Below are positions 1-6,302 of a stretch of DNA of 12,897 bases, one piece after another. The position numbers and the translations under genes were made by a program. The notes under the pieces are model-generated. The model was not told the DNA's origin. It did not search any database and saw nothing but the letters and a program-made list of their open reading frames with translations. Each line of letters begins with the position of its first letter. The first letter of the stretch is position 1. The stretch comes from Cyanobacteria bacterium OH_SFB_17. GTDB lineage: Bacteria > Cyanobacteriota > Vampirovibrionia > Gastranaerophilales > Gastranaerophilaceae. The stretch lies in the NCBI GenBank assembly GCA_023395735.1, contig JAEWYI010000007.1, positions 1 to 12,897 on the forward strand, given 5' to 3'.

Positions 1-96
1 CACCCTGGATTGAATTTCAGCTCAGATGCAGGCGAGGAGATGAGTCCGAGCTTTGCAGATGAGGGTATCGCTTACGATAAACCAAGTTTGTTTTGA
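1..96 (+). CDS. 3' end of a probable host gene, partial
   Basis: The first frame is open from base 1 to a TGA at 94-96 and gives 31 residues ending in AYDKPSLF. The stretch is visibly richer in G+C than the DNA that follows, codon use looks natural, and a hairpin with T-runs on both sides follows at 150-180 as a gene end would need. It lies outside the integrated element, which starts near 188, so it should be chromosomal. Too little is present to assign a family. The overlapping frame starting at 103 runs through the terminator and into the tRNA fragment and is not credible. Confidence 0.5.
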   Translation, partial: HPGLNFSSDAGEEMSPSFADEGIAYDKPSLF

Positions 97-149
97 GACA
101 CGATGTCGAAAAATAAACAGGTGAGAATCCTCCTGGGTAAATTTAGTAT

Positions 150-180
150 AAAAAAAAGAAGGCTAAAAACCTTCTTTTTA
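150..180. terminator. Bidirectional terminator, original tRNA-Arg terminator
   Basis: The arms AAAAAGAAGG (153-162) and CCTTCTTTTT (170-179) pair around a 7-nt loop, with T-runs on both strands. On the - strand it directly follows the displaced tRNA 3' half (188-229), so it was probably the native terminator of tRNA-Arg before integration. On the + strand it can end the host gene that stops at 96. Confidence 0.75.
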
Positions 181-187
181 AATAATT

Positions 188-229
188 TACCCTGGATTGG
201 ATTCGAACCAATGACCTACCGCTTAGAAG
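188..229. repeat. Left attachment site (attL), 42-bp copy of tRNA-Arg 3' half
   Basis: These 42 bases match 12712-12753 exactly and in the same orientation. Read on the - strand they run from the anticodon loop (TTCTAA) through the T arm to the 3' end of tRNA-Arg. Identity stops at 230 (T here, G in the intact gene) and at 187. This is the usual scar of a tyrosine integrase that targets a tRNA 3' end, and it fixes one end of the element. Confidence 0.93.
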
Positions 230-317
230 TCAGTAGATTTTGCAATCAATTGAAATCAAATTATTTTTTGTGCAATCTAAAAATTAAGAATAGCTTGATT
301 TTTTAAATTTTATAAGT

Positions 318-376
318 TACAATTAATTTCAAAAAGATACAATTAATTACAAATATGCTACAACATTACAACAACA
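318..376. repeat. Left-end direct repeats, candidate integrase arm sites
   Basis: TACAATTAATT occurs at 318-328 and 338-348, exactly 20 bp apart. The stretch from 355 (ATGCTACAACAT followed by TACAACAA) closely matches 12625-12647 at the other end of the element (ATGCTCCAACAT, then CTTACAACAA). TGCAATC also occurs twice at 30-bp spacing (241-247 and 271-277). Short directly repeated motifs inside each att end are what the N-terminal arm-binding domain of a lambda-type integrase recognises. They also overlap the integrase promoter region, so the integrase could repress itself. Confidence 0.5.
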
Positions 377-396
377 TTTTAAATTAAAGGTGCTTT

Positions 397-1512
397 ATGG
401 CAGAAATAAGAAAAAGAAAAAGAAAAAATGGCGAATGGTCTTATTTGGTTTGTATTCGAATAAAAGGAAGTCCATTGATAACAAAAACTTTTAGGAGAAA
501 GACAGACGCGCAAGAATGGGCGAATAAGACGGAAACAGGCGTAAGGGAGAATATAAATTTCCCGAAACGTAAATCACAAAGGTTAACCGTCTCCCAGGTT
601 ATTGATAAATTTATAGATTTCGAACTCCCAAAGAAAAGTGAAAAAATTCAAAAAGATTTTTTAAAGGCTTTAAATTGGTATAAAAAAGAAATTGGAAGTT
701 TATATTTATCGAGCATAACAACGGCTAAACTTGTAGAATGTCGAGAAAAATTAACTCAAAAACCAAAAGAAGTTCCTAGGAAAAATAAAGAGCCTAAAAT
801 CACGGATAACACCATTTCAAACGCGACGGTAAACCGATATATGACTTATTTACGCATTGTTTTTTCTTACTGTGTAAATGACTTAGATATTATCGATATA
901 AATCCAATGGCAAAAGTGAAAAAATTGTCAGAAGACAACGCACGTAAAAGATGTTTAGAGCGCAAAGAAATCAAAAAATTACTTGAGGCTTCTTTGAACG
1001 CTGATTATGAATTGTACTTGTGTGTTCTTATAGCGCTTCTAACCTCCGCCCGCAAGAGCGAAATTTTAAATTTAACCTGGGCAACCGTAGATTTAGAAAA
1101 TAAAATGTTTTATTTCCTCGATACCAAAAATGGCACAGACCGCGGAACACCAATGCATGACTTTATTTATAATGAATTGATGAAATTTAAAAATGAAAAC
1201 AAAATCAGATGCTTAAAAAATGATTATTTATTCAGAACTGCAGACGGAAAACAAAAAGAAACTTTAATTGGGAAATTGTTCCCAAAAGTAGTTAAAAAAT
1301 GTGGGATTAAGGATTTTAAATTCCACGATTTAAGGCATACTGGCGCAAGCTGGCAAGCTATGAGCGGCATATCTCAACCTATAACCCAAAAGACACTCGG
1401 ACATAAAAGCCCGGCAATGACTAACAGATATTCACATTTAAGAGACGAAAATTTGAGACCGGCAATCAATCAAGTCGGAGACAAAATGCTTGCTGAATGG
1501 ATTTCAAGATAA
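397..1512 (+). CDS. int: Tyrosine recombinase, site-specific integrase
   Basis: This 371-residue lambda-type integrase would recombine the element with the 3' end of tRNA-Arg. An N-terminal arm-binding module (residues about 12-45, GEWSYLVCIRIKG to the DAQEWA helix) is followed by a SAM-like core-binding domain (about 63-170) and the catalytic domain. The catalytic set is complete: R219 (SARKSE), K244 (DTKNG), H310 and R313 (HDLRHTGAS), H336 (LGHKS) and nucleophile Y345 (NRYSHL). Length is normal for the family. AAAGG lies about 8 nt before the ATG. The gene sits just inside the left att repeat. A small coupled gene and an excisionase-like gene follow on the same strand. Nothing suggests damage, so the element may still be mobile. 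Confidence 0.97.
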   Translation: MAEIRKRKRKNGEWSYLVCIRIKGSPLITKTFRRKTDAQEWANKTETGVRENINFPKRKSQRLTVSQVIDKFIDFELPKKSEKIQKDFLKALNWYKKEIGSLYLSSITTAKLVECREKLTQKPKEVPRKNKEPKITDNTISNATVNRYMTYLRIVFSYCVNDLDIIDINPMAKVKKLSEDNARKRCLERKEIKKLLEASLNADYELYLCVLIALLTSARKSEILNLTWATVDLENKMFYFLDTKNGTDRGTPMHDFIYNELMKFKNENKIRCLKNDYLFRTADGKQKETLIGKLFPKVVKKCGIKDFKFHDLRHTGASWQAMSGISQPITQKTLGHKSPAMTNRYSHLRDENLRPAINQVGDKMLAEWISR

Positions 1513-1521
1513 GGAATATAT

Positions 1522-1680
1522 ATGAAAAAAGAAAAAAATCCGAGTAATAAACCTAGAATTTACGGGAAAAAGCCTAATTATAAAATCGCTTTTGACGGGG
1601 TCGAATACACTAAAGAAGAGCAAATTTATTATTTTTCCAGGCTTGTAGATGTTCTTGAAAGAATGAGTAAAAACAAATAA
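1522..1680 (+). CDS. Small basic protein coupled to the integrase, 52 residues
   Basis: ATG at 1522 opens a 52-residue frame ending in TAA at 1680. AAGGA at 1511-1515 begins inside the integrase stop region and lies 6 nt before the ATG, so translation is probably coupled to the integrase. The product starts with a lysine-rich stretch, then has GKKPNYKIAFDGVEYTKEEQ and a helical tail ending in ERMSKNK. I do not recognise a family. Position and charge suggest a DNA- or integrase-associated accessory factor, which is inference only. An antisense frame over the same bases lacks a ribosome site and is less likely. Confidence 0.6.
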   Translation: MKKEKNPSNKPRIYGKKPNYKIAFDGVEYTKEEQIYYFSRLVDVLERMSKNK

Positions 1681-1733
1681 GAACAATAATAACTAGAATT
1701 TTTTGCATGCCAGTCAGATAAACAGGAGTAAAT

Positions 1734-2015
1734 ATGTCAGAATCATTAAAATTTAAAATGCCAAGATTAGCAACAATAGAAGAAACTGTCTCATTTTTAA
1801 ATGAATCAGCAAAAGAAGCAAATGTTAAAAACTGCTTAACCGCGTACAGGCTTAGACAACTCGCATTATCAAATGAAATTGTTCATATTCGTGCCGGGAA
1901 AAAGATTTTAATTAATATCGATAAATTAATCGAATTTTTGAACAATGGAAAAATCTACAAATATGAAGAGAACAGCGATTCAAAATACAAAACAATTAAA
2001 AGAATAAACATATAA
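1734..2015 (+). CDS. Excisionase-like helix-turn-helix protein
   Basis: This 93-residue protein begins with the pattern MPRLATIEETVSFLNES (residues 9-25). Then comes a recognition-helix region, LTAYRLRQLALSNEIVHIRA (about 35-54), and the closing strand KILINIDKLIEFLNNG (57-72). That is the winged-HTH layout of excisionase/MerR-like proteins of mobile elements, where residues around R50-K57 contact DNA and the final helix carries the 'LIEFL' motif. AGGAG lies 6 nt before the ATG. It follows the integrase and the small coupled gene in the same direction. Its likely role is to bend the att DNA and favour excision, or to regulate int. A second HTH protein of this general type is encoded at 6065-6283, so which one is the true excisionase cannot be settled here. 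Confidence 0.75.
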   Translation: MSESLKFKMPRLATIEETVSFLNESAKEANVKNCLTAYRLRQLALSNEIVHIRAGKKILINIDKLIEFLNNGKIYKYEENSDSKYKTIKRINI

Positions 2016-2046
2016 ATTCCAAAAACAAGAGGGGTAAAAACAACCC

Positions 2047-2083
2047 CTTGAAATTCAACATCTTGAAAAACAAACGCTTGAAA
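2047..2083 (+). promoter_or_regulatory. Three CTTGAAA boxes at exact 15-bp period, candidate operator
   Basis: CTTGAAA occurs at 2047-2053, 2062-2068 and 2077-2083. The first two units share CTTGAAANNCAA. They sit in the 145-bp gap between the excisionase-like gene and the XRE regulator, about 80-115 bp before the regulator's start. A 15-bp period is not helical (10.5 bp), so the sites would not all lie on one DNA face unless the binding protein spans them. Iteron-like binding by the neighbouring HTH proteins is the likely use. Confidence 0.5.
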
Positions 2084-2095
2084 ATCCTATACAAC

Positions 2096-2119
2096 TAAAT
2101 ACTAATAATTAAATACTAA
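2096..2119 (+). repeat. Direct repeat of TAAATACTAA, 14-bp spacing
   Basis: TAAATACTAA is repeated at 2096-2105 and 2110-2119, followed by the related TTACTAAC. It directly follows the CTTGAAA boxes and lies about 40-65 bp before the XRE gene, where its promoter and operators are expected. Low complexity of the A+T-rich spacer makes chance recurrence possible. Confidence 0.35.
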
Positions 2120-2160
2120 ATAACAATTACTAACAAAATTATTAAGACAAAGGAGGCATT

Positions 2161-2358
2161 ATGTTTAAAAATCTAGAATCTGAAATGGTAAAAAAAGGCT
2201 TAAATCAAACGGATTTAGCGCAAAAAATCGGAATGAAGTCAAGTACATTAAACACAAAAATGACGGGTAAGGGCGAATTTAGATTGCTGGATATTCAAAA
2301 AATATTGGAAGTTTTTAATTTTACATTATCGGCGGATTATTTATTTTGTGAAAATTAA
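2161..2358 (+). CDS. Small XRE/Cro-type HTH regulator
   Basis: This 65-residue protein is almost entirely one Cro/C1-type HTH domain. Residues 1-14 (MFKNLESEMVKKGL) form helix 1, NQTDLAQKIGMKSSTLNTKMTG (15-36) is the helix-turn-helix, and FRLLDIQKILEVFNFTLSADYLF (40-62) packs behind it. AAAGGAGG lies 6 nt before the ATG, the strongest ribosome site in the window. It lacks any C-terminal oligomerisation or cleavage domain, so it is not a LexA-cleavable repressor; induction would need another route such as an antirepressor. The repeat arrays just upstream (2047-2119) are its most likely targets. Its job is probably to control the integration genes or the divergent-side structural operon. Confidence 0.85.
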   Translation: MFKNLESEMVKKGLNQTDLAQKIGMKSSTLNTKMTGKGEFRLLDIQKILEVFNFTLSADYLFCEN

Positions 2359-2376
2359 GCTTTTTGAGCAAAATAA

Positions 2377-2423
2377 ACACAAGGGACGCGCGGGGGGACG
2401 CGCCCTTGTGTATGATTAATCAT
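2377..2423. other. G+C-rich hairpin beside a perfect 12-bp palindrome
   Basis: ACACAAGGG (2377-2385) pairs with CCCTTGTGT (2403-2411), and inside it CGCG pairs with CGCG after a one-base bulge, leaving a G-rich loop. The perfect palindrome ATGATTAATCAT (2412-2423) abuts it. The hairpin is far richer in G+C than its surroundings. On the - strand it is followed by a T-rich run, so it could back up the terminator at 2599-2625. On the + strand it has no T-run, and it lies 18 bp after the XRE gene. The rest of 2359-2666 holds only that terminator and no convincing gene. Confidence 0.5.
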
Positions 2424-2598
2424 TGTATGCTAACAAAAGGTAAATAAGCTTACTGGCATGCAAATTTTGAATATTTCCTCGGCGTGTGTGCCGTTTTAAG
2501 ACGATTAAAATCATCGATAGGCTGTACAATATACTTTTTATTATTCAAAATCAAAAAATATACTCGCCAGCTACCTTAAAATTATAATTTTTTGCAAT

Positions 2599-2625
2599 AA
2601 AAAAGCCGCCCTTTTGAGGCGGCTT
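2599..2625 (-). terminator. Rho-independent terminator of the packaging/tail operon
   Basis: On the - strand an 8-bp stem (AAGCCGCC with GGCGGCTT, + strand arms 2603-2610 and 2618-2625) has a 7-nt loop and is followed by TTTTATTG. It lies about 40 bp after the tape measure stop codon and closes the - strand operon. Confidence 0.85.
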
Positions 2626-2666
2626 GAAGAATGGTTTTATTTTTGTTGGGTTTGTGTGTCTGCAGA

Positions 2667-4469
2667 TTAATATCCAGGAACTAATGTCATATTATGACCG
2701 CCACTTAGAATATTTGAAATTGAGCTAACCCGAGAGTTATTTTTATTTTCTACTATGTTTCGAATTTCAACAACGCTATTCCCCCCAGAGGTTTTCGGCG
2801 TTAATTGATTGTTAACTAAACGAGGCGTTACAGATGTTTTAGGTTGAATATTGTTTTTATTATGATTAAAACTCGGAAGTTGACCTCCTTTTAAGTTTCC
2901 AAGCGCGCCACCAATATTTTTTAATCCAAGAATAACCCAGCCAATAGGTCCAAGTGCGGAGAGTAAAGCGTCTGTAAAATGGGCTTTAATAAAGCCTCCA
3001 ACGGCACCGAATACCTCTTGGACTTTAACCCAAAAGATAGACAACCAGCTTGTAGCTTTAGCACTCCAATTGCCTATAACAGCCGTTAAATAATCCCAGT
3101 TTTTCCACAAAAGAACAATACCGGCAACCACTAAACCTATTGCCGCGGGAATCCAAAAGAGAGGATTTGACAATAAAGCTGAATTTTGAGCCCATATCGC
3201 TTTAACACTTGCCCAAATTGCCACACCTAAAGACTTAAGAGCGGTTACGATTTGTCCTTTTGCTAATGCTCCAAAAATTCCGCCTTGCATGCTCGCGAGC
3301 GCCATTTGAACGCGTAAAGCTTGGAAGAATTGAATAGTTTTAAATAGAGCTAATCCGCTTAAAACGCCTGTTAATACGGATAAAATAGGAACAAAATTTG
3401 ATTTTATCAAATTATAGGTCTTATCAATAACGACAAATAATTTATTTAAAATGCTAATTGATATAACAAGCCCTGGAACGAGTACGCCCTCAAATAAGAA
3501 CTTAAGTGCTGGGCATAAGCCCACAAGTTCCGGAATTAAATGTCCGCTTAAATATTTGAACGATTCGCCCAGTTTATTAAATACCGGTTGTAAAATTTGA
3601 ATCCCCGAATCGAAATTATTAAAAAATATCTGTACTCCAGCACTTAACGCCGGCATAGATTTATTAAATAAACGATAAATTCGACCTTCAATCGGAATTA
3701 TTCTTTTTCCAATGTCTTCAAGCCTATCGCTCCAGTTATTCAAAGCTTGAACTTTAGCGCCTTCGTCTGTTTCCGCTAATCTTTCATTAAGCCCGCCGAC
3801 TCTTTTAGATAAAAGATTATAAAGATATTCAGTTCTTTTAAGTGCCGACATTCCTTGAACGCGTTTTTTCTCATCTTTACTTAAGATTATTCCCATACGT
3901 CCTAAATAACCAATATTTCCGCCGATAGCTTTTCCGAGTCCCTTCGCAAGCGTTTGCGTGTCTTCGATTGTTACGTTATAACCTTTTTGTTGAACGGCTA
4001 AATCCGCGATTGTCGGAATTATTTTCTTGATAATTTTATCATCAAAACCCATACTTCCTAGTTGTTGCATAGCTCCAACAATAACTTCGTCCCCGATTAC
4101 GCCTTTTTGTTGTAATTTTGAGGCGTAATTAATCAAATTTTGAGACGCTGTTATGTACTCACTTGCACCGCGAGCGCGAAGAGCGGAGTTATTCTTCAAA
4201 ACTTGGGTTAATTTTTCTTGAGCGGTAAGTTCTACCGACGCCGCTTCGGTTGTTAATTCGACCCAGCCTTTAATTTTATCGATAGCGAACAATGCCGCAA
4301 AAACCCCGATAGTCTTTTTCATTACGCCGCTAACGCCATTCATTGATGATTGAAGCCCGCTCAATCGACCTTGAAACGAGCTTGCTCTTTGAGTCATATT
4401 TTTAAAGACAGGACTAACCCCGTCTTTCGCTTTAAAAGCGGTATAAACCGCGAAATTACCTGCACCCAT
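2667..4469 (-). CDS. Phage tail tape measure protein
   Basis: The protein has 600 residues if started at the ATG at 4469, where AAAGGAG lies 10 nt upstream; a longer open frame to a TTG at 4547 has no ribosome site and overlaps the frameshift extension. The N-terminus (MGAGNFAVYTAFKAKDGVSP) is typical of TP901-1-like tape measures. Long helical stretches follow, then hydrophobic segments, notably NPLFWIPAAIGLVVAGIV running into LLWKNWD (about 435-459), and an Asn/Ser-rich C-terminus. A tape measure sets tail length and occupies the tail tube before DNA ejection. From the general rule of about 0.15 nm per residue, 600 residues predict a tail near 90 nm. No other virion tail gene is present in the element. 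The gene follows the frameshifted chaperone, as in long-tailed phages. It appears intact. Confidence 0.92.
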   Translation of the reverse strand: MGAGNFAVYTAFKAKDGVSPVFKNMTQRASSFQGRLSGLQSSMNGVSGVMKKTIGVFAALFAIDKIKGWVELTTEAASVELTAQEKLTQVLKNNSALRARGASEYITASQNLINYASKLQQKGVIGDEVIVGAMQQLGSMGFDDKIIKKIIPTIADLAVQQKGYNVTIEDTQTLAKGLGKAIGGNIGYLGRMGIILSKDEKKRVQGMSALKRTEYLYNLLSKRVGGLNERLAETDEGAKVQALNNWSDRLEDIGKRIIPIEGRIYRLFNKSMPALSAGVQIFFNNFDSGIQILQPVFNKLGESFKYLSGHLIPELVGLCPALKFLFEGVLVPGLVISISILNKLFVVIDKTYNLIKSNFVPILSVLTGVLSGLALFKTIQFFQALRVQMALASMQGGIFGALAKGQIVTALKSLGVAIWASVKAIWAQNSALLSNPLFWIPAAIGLVVAGIVLLWKNWDYLTAVIGNWSAKATSWLSIFWVKVQEVFGAVGGFIKAHFTDALLSALGPIGWVILGLKNIGGALGNLKGGQLPSFNHNKNNIQPKTSVTPRLVNNQLTPKTSGGNSVVEIRNIVENKNNSRVSSISNILSGGHNMTLVPGY

Positions 4470-4485
4470 TGTTTTATGTCTCCTT

Positions 4486-5087
4486 TTAGTTATTCTGCCT
4501 TTTCGCGTATTTTTCCGCGCGTTGCCCCCAAAAAATAAGGGTTTCAATATCTTGAGATAACAAATTTGTTAAAGTGTCCCAGCCGTTTAAAACCAACATA
4601 TCAGCGTAATAAATGCCGACAAGTAGGTTTATTTGCCGAAAAAACTTAGGCACCCCATTGATATATCAATATCTTGTCCCATTAATTGACCGACAAGATG
4701 AGAGGGACGAGTCACCATTTGAGAAAGAACTTTTTCAAATAAATCTAATTCACTCATAGCATTAATTGATTTAAGTTCCTTGACATTTAAGCGATTTTTA
4801 TACTTAAATTCACTAGCGGTTAATTCTCCGGCTTTTAAAGGTCTGATTAATTTTTGAGTTAGGCAATTTTCTTTCTCGTCCCAATAAACAAGCCCGCACA
4901 TAACAGCCGAAATCAGAATTTTTTGTATTGGGTCTTGAACATCTTCCAGTCTAATTTCTGAATCATTCTCGCAAATTTCTGTTAAATCGACTCCACCGAT
5001 TAAGTCTTTGATTTCATTCAAAACCTTGATAGCGGTTTCTTTTTCCATGATTTTTTTGATTTCTGTTTTTTCTTGTACATTTTGCAT
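4486..5087 (-). CDS. Tail assembly chaperone, -1 frameshift fusion product (200 residues)
   Basis: The short chaperone frame ends at 4629, but the -1 frame is open from 4665 to a TAA at 4488-4486. It has no start codon with a ribosome site of its own. At 4644-4638 the heptamer TTTTTTC lies in exact slippery phase (agT TTT TTC). Shifting there adds 50 residues beginning RQINLLVGIYYADMLVLNGW and ending AEKYAKRQNN. The extension has the 'W...L..L...DIETLIFWGQRAEKY' character expected of the second half of such chaperones. Its stop overlaps the ribosome site of the tape measure gene. In lambda (G/GT) and P2 (E/E+E') the same layout yields a minor fusion product that coats the tape measure and recruits tube subunits. 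Seen: slippery site, open -1 frame and gene order. Inferred: actual shifting. Confidence 0.85.
4629..5087 (-). CDS. Tail assembly chaperone, unshifted product (gpE/gp41-like)
   Basis: This is the 152-residue major product of the frameshift gene. AAAGGA lies about 9 nt before the ATG at 5087. Residues 1-75 are a charged helical region. Residues about 76-148 follow the gpE/41/14 tail-chaperone pattern: a strand ending in LIRPLKAGELT, then FKYKNRLNVKEL, an amphipathic helix (DLFEKVLSQMVTRP), and HLVGQLMGQDIDISMGCLSFF. In the family the short form is made in excess over the fusion and both hold the tape measure ready for tube assembly. It lies 53 bp after the terminase-like paralogue and directly before the tape measure. 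Family identity rests on pattern and context together rather than on one invariant residue. Confidence 0.75.
   Translation of the reverse strand: MQNVQEKTEIKKIMEKETAIKVLNEIKDLIGGVDLTEICENDSEIRLEDVQDPIQKILISAVMCGLVYWDEKENCLTQKLIRPLKAGELTASEFKYKNRLNVKELKSINAMSELDLFEKVLSQMVTRPSHLVGQLMGQDIDISMGCLSFFGK
4638..4644 (-). other. -1 ribosomal frameshift site TTTTTTC
   Basis: In the zero frame the codons are AGT TTT TTC GGC AAA TAA, so the heptamer T TTT TTC matches X XXY YYZ and the stop follows only two codons later. Both tRNAs can re-pair after slipping back one base. I did not find an obvious strong pseudoknot downstream by eye. Confidence 0.82.
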
Positions 5088-5140
5088 TTTCTTTTGTCCT
5101 TTCGTGTTTTTTCTACTACTAATTTATCAATTTAAAATAT

Positions 5141-5458
5141 TTAAAATGGTTCATCATTAATTTTGTCAACGATATTATTGATTTTACCCAAGCTAGTTAT
5201 AAGTTCAGCGTTAATTTTAGCCGAAAAGAAGTTTATAAATGTGCTATGAGGTATTTCATCATTTTCAAAAATATCTATTATGTCGTGTATATAAACTTCG
5301 GGAAGCGCTATAAGGTTTTGGGTTAATTTATTGATTTCCTTATTTATCCTTATTGAGAGTAATTCTTCGCGTTTTTGCCGCATTTGAAATGATTGATTTA
5401 ATAATTCAAGATTTAATTGAAGTCTGTTTTTTGTGTTTTTTTCATCTGTATTTTTCAT
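5141..5458 (-). CDS. Short paralogue of the terminase-like protein, HTH-less
   Basis: This 105-residue protein aligns with residues about 77-176 of its upstream neighbour (5479-6039). Shared features are an LQL..E.LNQ coiled-coil start, KR..LL..RI.KE, a small gap, then LP..Y..D..DIF..D..P...F..FF..KIN.E...SL. It has no N-terminal DNA-binding domain. AAGGAG lies 7 nt before the ATG and the gene starts 20 bp after the neighbour's stop. A duplication that kept only the oligomerisation/C-terminal part could co-assemble with the long form or with a helper's small terminase and modulate it. That role is inference. It is too diverged from the long copy to be a recent duplication. Confidence 0.7.
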   Translation of the reverse strand: MKNTDEKNTKNRLQLNLELLNQSFQMRQKREELLSIRINKEINKLTQNLIALPEVYIHDIIDIFENDEIPHSTFINFFSAKINAELITSLGKINNIVDKINDEPF

Positions 5459-5478
5459 TTTGTCTCCTTTTTATTTGG

Positions 5479-6039
5479 TTATTCGTAATATTTAACAGCT
5501 TTATTTCTAGCGATATCAAGGCTATTTTGTATTTCAAGATTTATCTTGTTTGTAAAATACCGGACAAAAGTTTCAATTGGAGTCTTATCGGCTTTGAAAA
5601 TATCACTTGTATCTTGAGCATAAATAGCTGGTAATTCACAAAGATTCTTAAAAAGAGTGTCAAGAGTCAATAAAATAACTTTCTCCATAACTTCAACTTC
5701 AATCACCTCTTTTGATTCTTTAGCAATCCTTAAATCTAAAAGTTTAGCTCTTTTTTCTGCCAAATTTTGAGAGGATAATTTTTGGTTTAAGGCTTCTATT
5801 TCTAATTGAAGCTGGTCGTAAGTTTTTTGAGTAGTTCCAGAAGTATTGTTTTGATTTGTATTACTATCTTTTGCTAATTTTGATTCCCGAGTTTTTATCC
5901 ACTTAATATTTTTTTTATCTTCCAAGTCAATTTTTCCAGAATCGTTCGAGACAATTGAACCTTTTTTAAGGAGGTATGAAACATCAGATAAATACTTTAA
6001 TTCAAACATTTCTTGAAACTTTTTTTTCGTAATTATCAT
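5479..6039 (-). CDS. Nu1-like small terminase subunit / DNA-packaging protein
   Basis: The 186-residue protein has the layout of Nu1-type small terminases. Residues 1-52 form a small winged-HTH: ITKKKFQEMFELKYLSDVSY, a turn (GSIVSNDSGKIDL), then EDKKNIKWIKTRESKL. A Ser/Thr/Asn-rich linker (55-72) follows. Next comes a coiled coil with the family-like run EKRAKLLDLRIAKESKEVIE (95-114), and then a helical C-terminal oligomerisation region. The small terminase recognises pac or cos DNA and loads the large subunit. No large subunit is encoded here, which is the pattern of phage-inducible islands that redirect a helper's packaging. AGGAG lies about 9 nt before the ATG. The gene sits 25 bp after the HTH gene at 6065-6283. 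A plain HTH/coiled-coil regulator is the alternative. Confidence 0.65.
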   Translation of the reverse strand: MIITKKKFQEMFELKYLSDVSYLLKKGSIVSNDSGKIDLEDKKNIKWIKTRESKLAKDSNTNQNNTSGTTQKTYDQLQLEIEALNQKLSSQNLAEKRAKLLDLRIAKESKEVIEVEVMEKVILLTLDTLFKNLCELPAIYAQDTSDIFKADKTPIETFVRYFTNKINLEIQNSLDIARNKAVKYYE

Positions 6040-6064
6040 TATTTTTCATCTCCTAATTGTTATT

Positions 6065-6283
6065 TCAAGCCGTAGCACTTGTTTTAGATACCCAGCTAAA
6101 AAAGGCTTCTATATCAATGTATTGCCTCCGACCGACATATCTAACAACCTCTTTTTTAAAATTATTTCTATTTCGGAAAGCTAACATTTTAAGAGTTCCT
6201 ACTTTGGGGTAATCAAAATAATCATTAAATTTGTTTAATGGAATAATTTTGGGTTGTTGATTTGTTTCTAATTCGTTTTGCAT
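6065..6283 (-). CDS. AlpA/excisionase-like small HTH protein, first gene of the operon
   Basis: This 72-residue protein has a short acidic N-terminus, then IIPLNKFNDYFDYPKVGTL, and a C-terminal wing and helix VVRYVGRRQYIDIEAFFSWV (49-68). The 'VGRRxYID...FxxW' ending is typical of AlpA/excisionase and Nu1-type small winged helices. AAAGGA lies about 9 nt before the ATG. As first gene of the operon, downstream of operator-like repeats at 6303-6327, it may be an autoregulator or a second excisionase. In P4-like satellites an AlpA-family protein links induction to excision; the parallel is suggestive only. Confidence 0.65.
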   Translation of the reverse strand: MQNELETNQQPKIIPLNKFNDYFDYPKVGTLKMLAFRNRNNFKKEVVRYVGRRQYIDIEAFFSWVSKTSATA

Positions 6284-6302
6284 TTTTACATCCTTTCATT
6301 TT

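Noticed and set aside
103..306. Open frame of 67 codons on the + strand
   Set aside because: It runs through a strong terminator hairpin and the tRNA-derived att scar, and has no ribosome site.
1504..1686. Antisense open frame over the small gene after the integrase
   Set aside because: Phe/Ile-rich, without a ribosome site, and opposite a frame with good translation signals.
2047..2119. CRISPR-like array
   Set aside because: The repeated units are only 7-10 bp with 14-15 bp period and no spacers of CRISPR length; no cas gene is present.
2412..2519. 33-codon frame on the - strand between the XRE gene and the tape measure terminator
   Set aside because: No ribosome site, unremarkable sequence, and it lies after the operon terminator.
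4350..4538. + strand frame opposite the tape measure start and frameshift extension
   Set aside because: It is the complement of real coding sequence, with no ribosome site; likewise the + strand frames at 5353-5634 and within 10934-12188.
4470..4547. N-terminal extension of the tape measure to a TTG at 4547
   Set aside because: The ATG at 4469 has a strong ribosome site and gives a typical family N-terminus; the extra bases are better explained as the frameshift extension in another frame.
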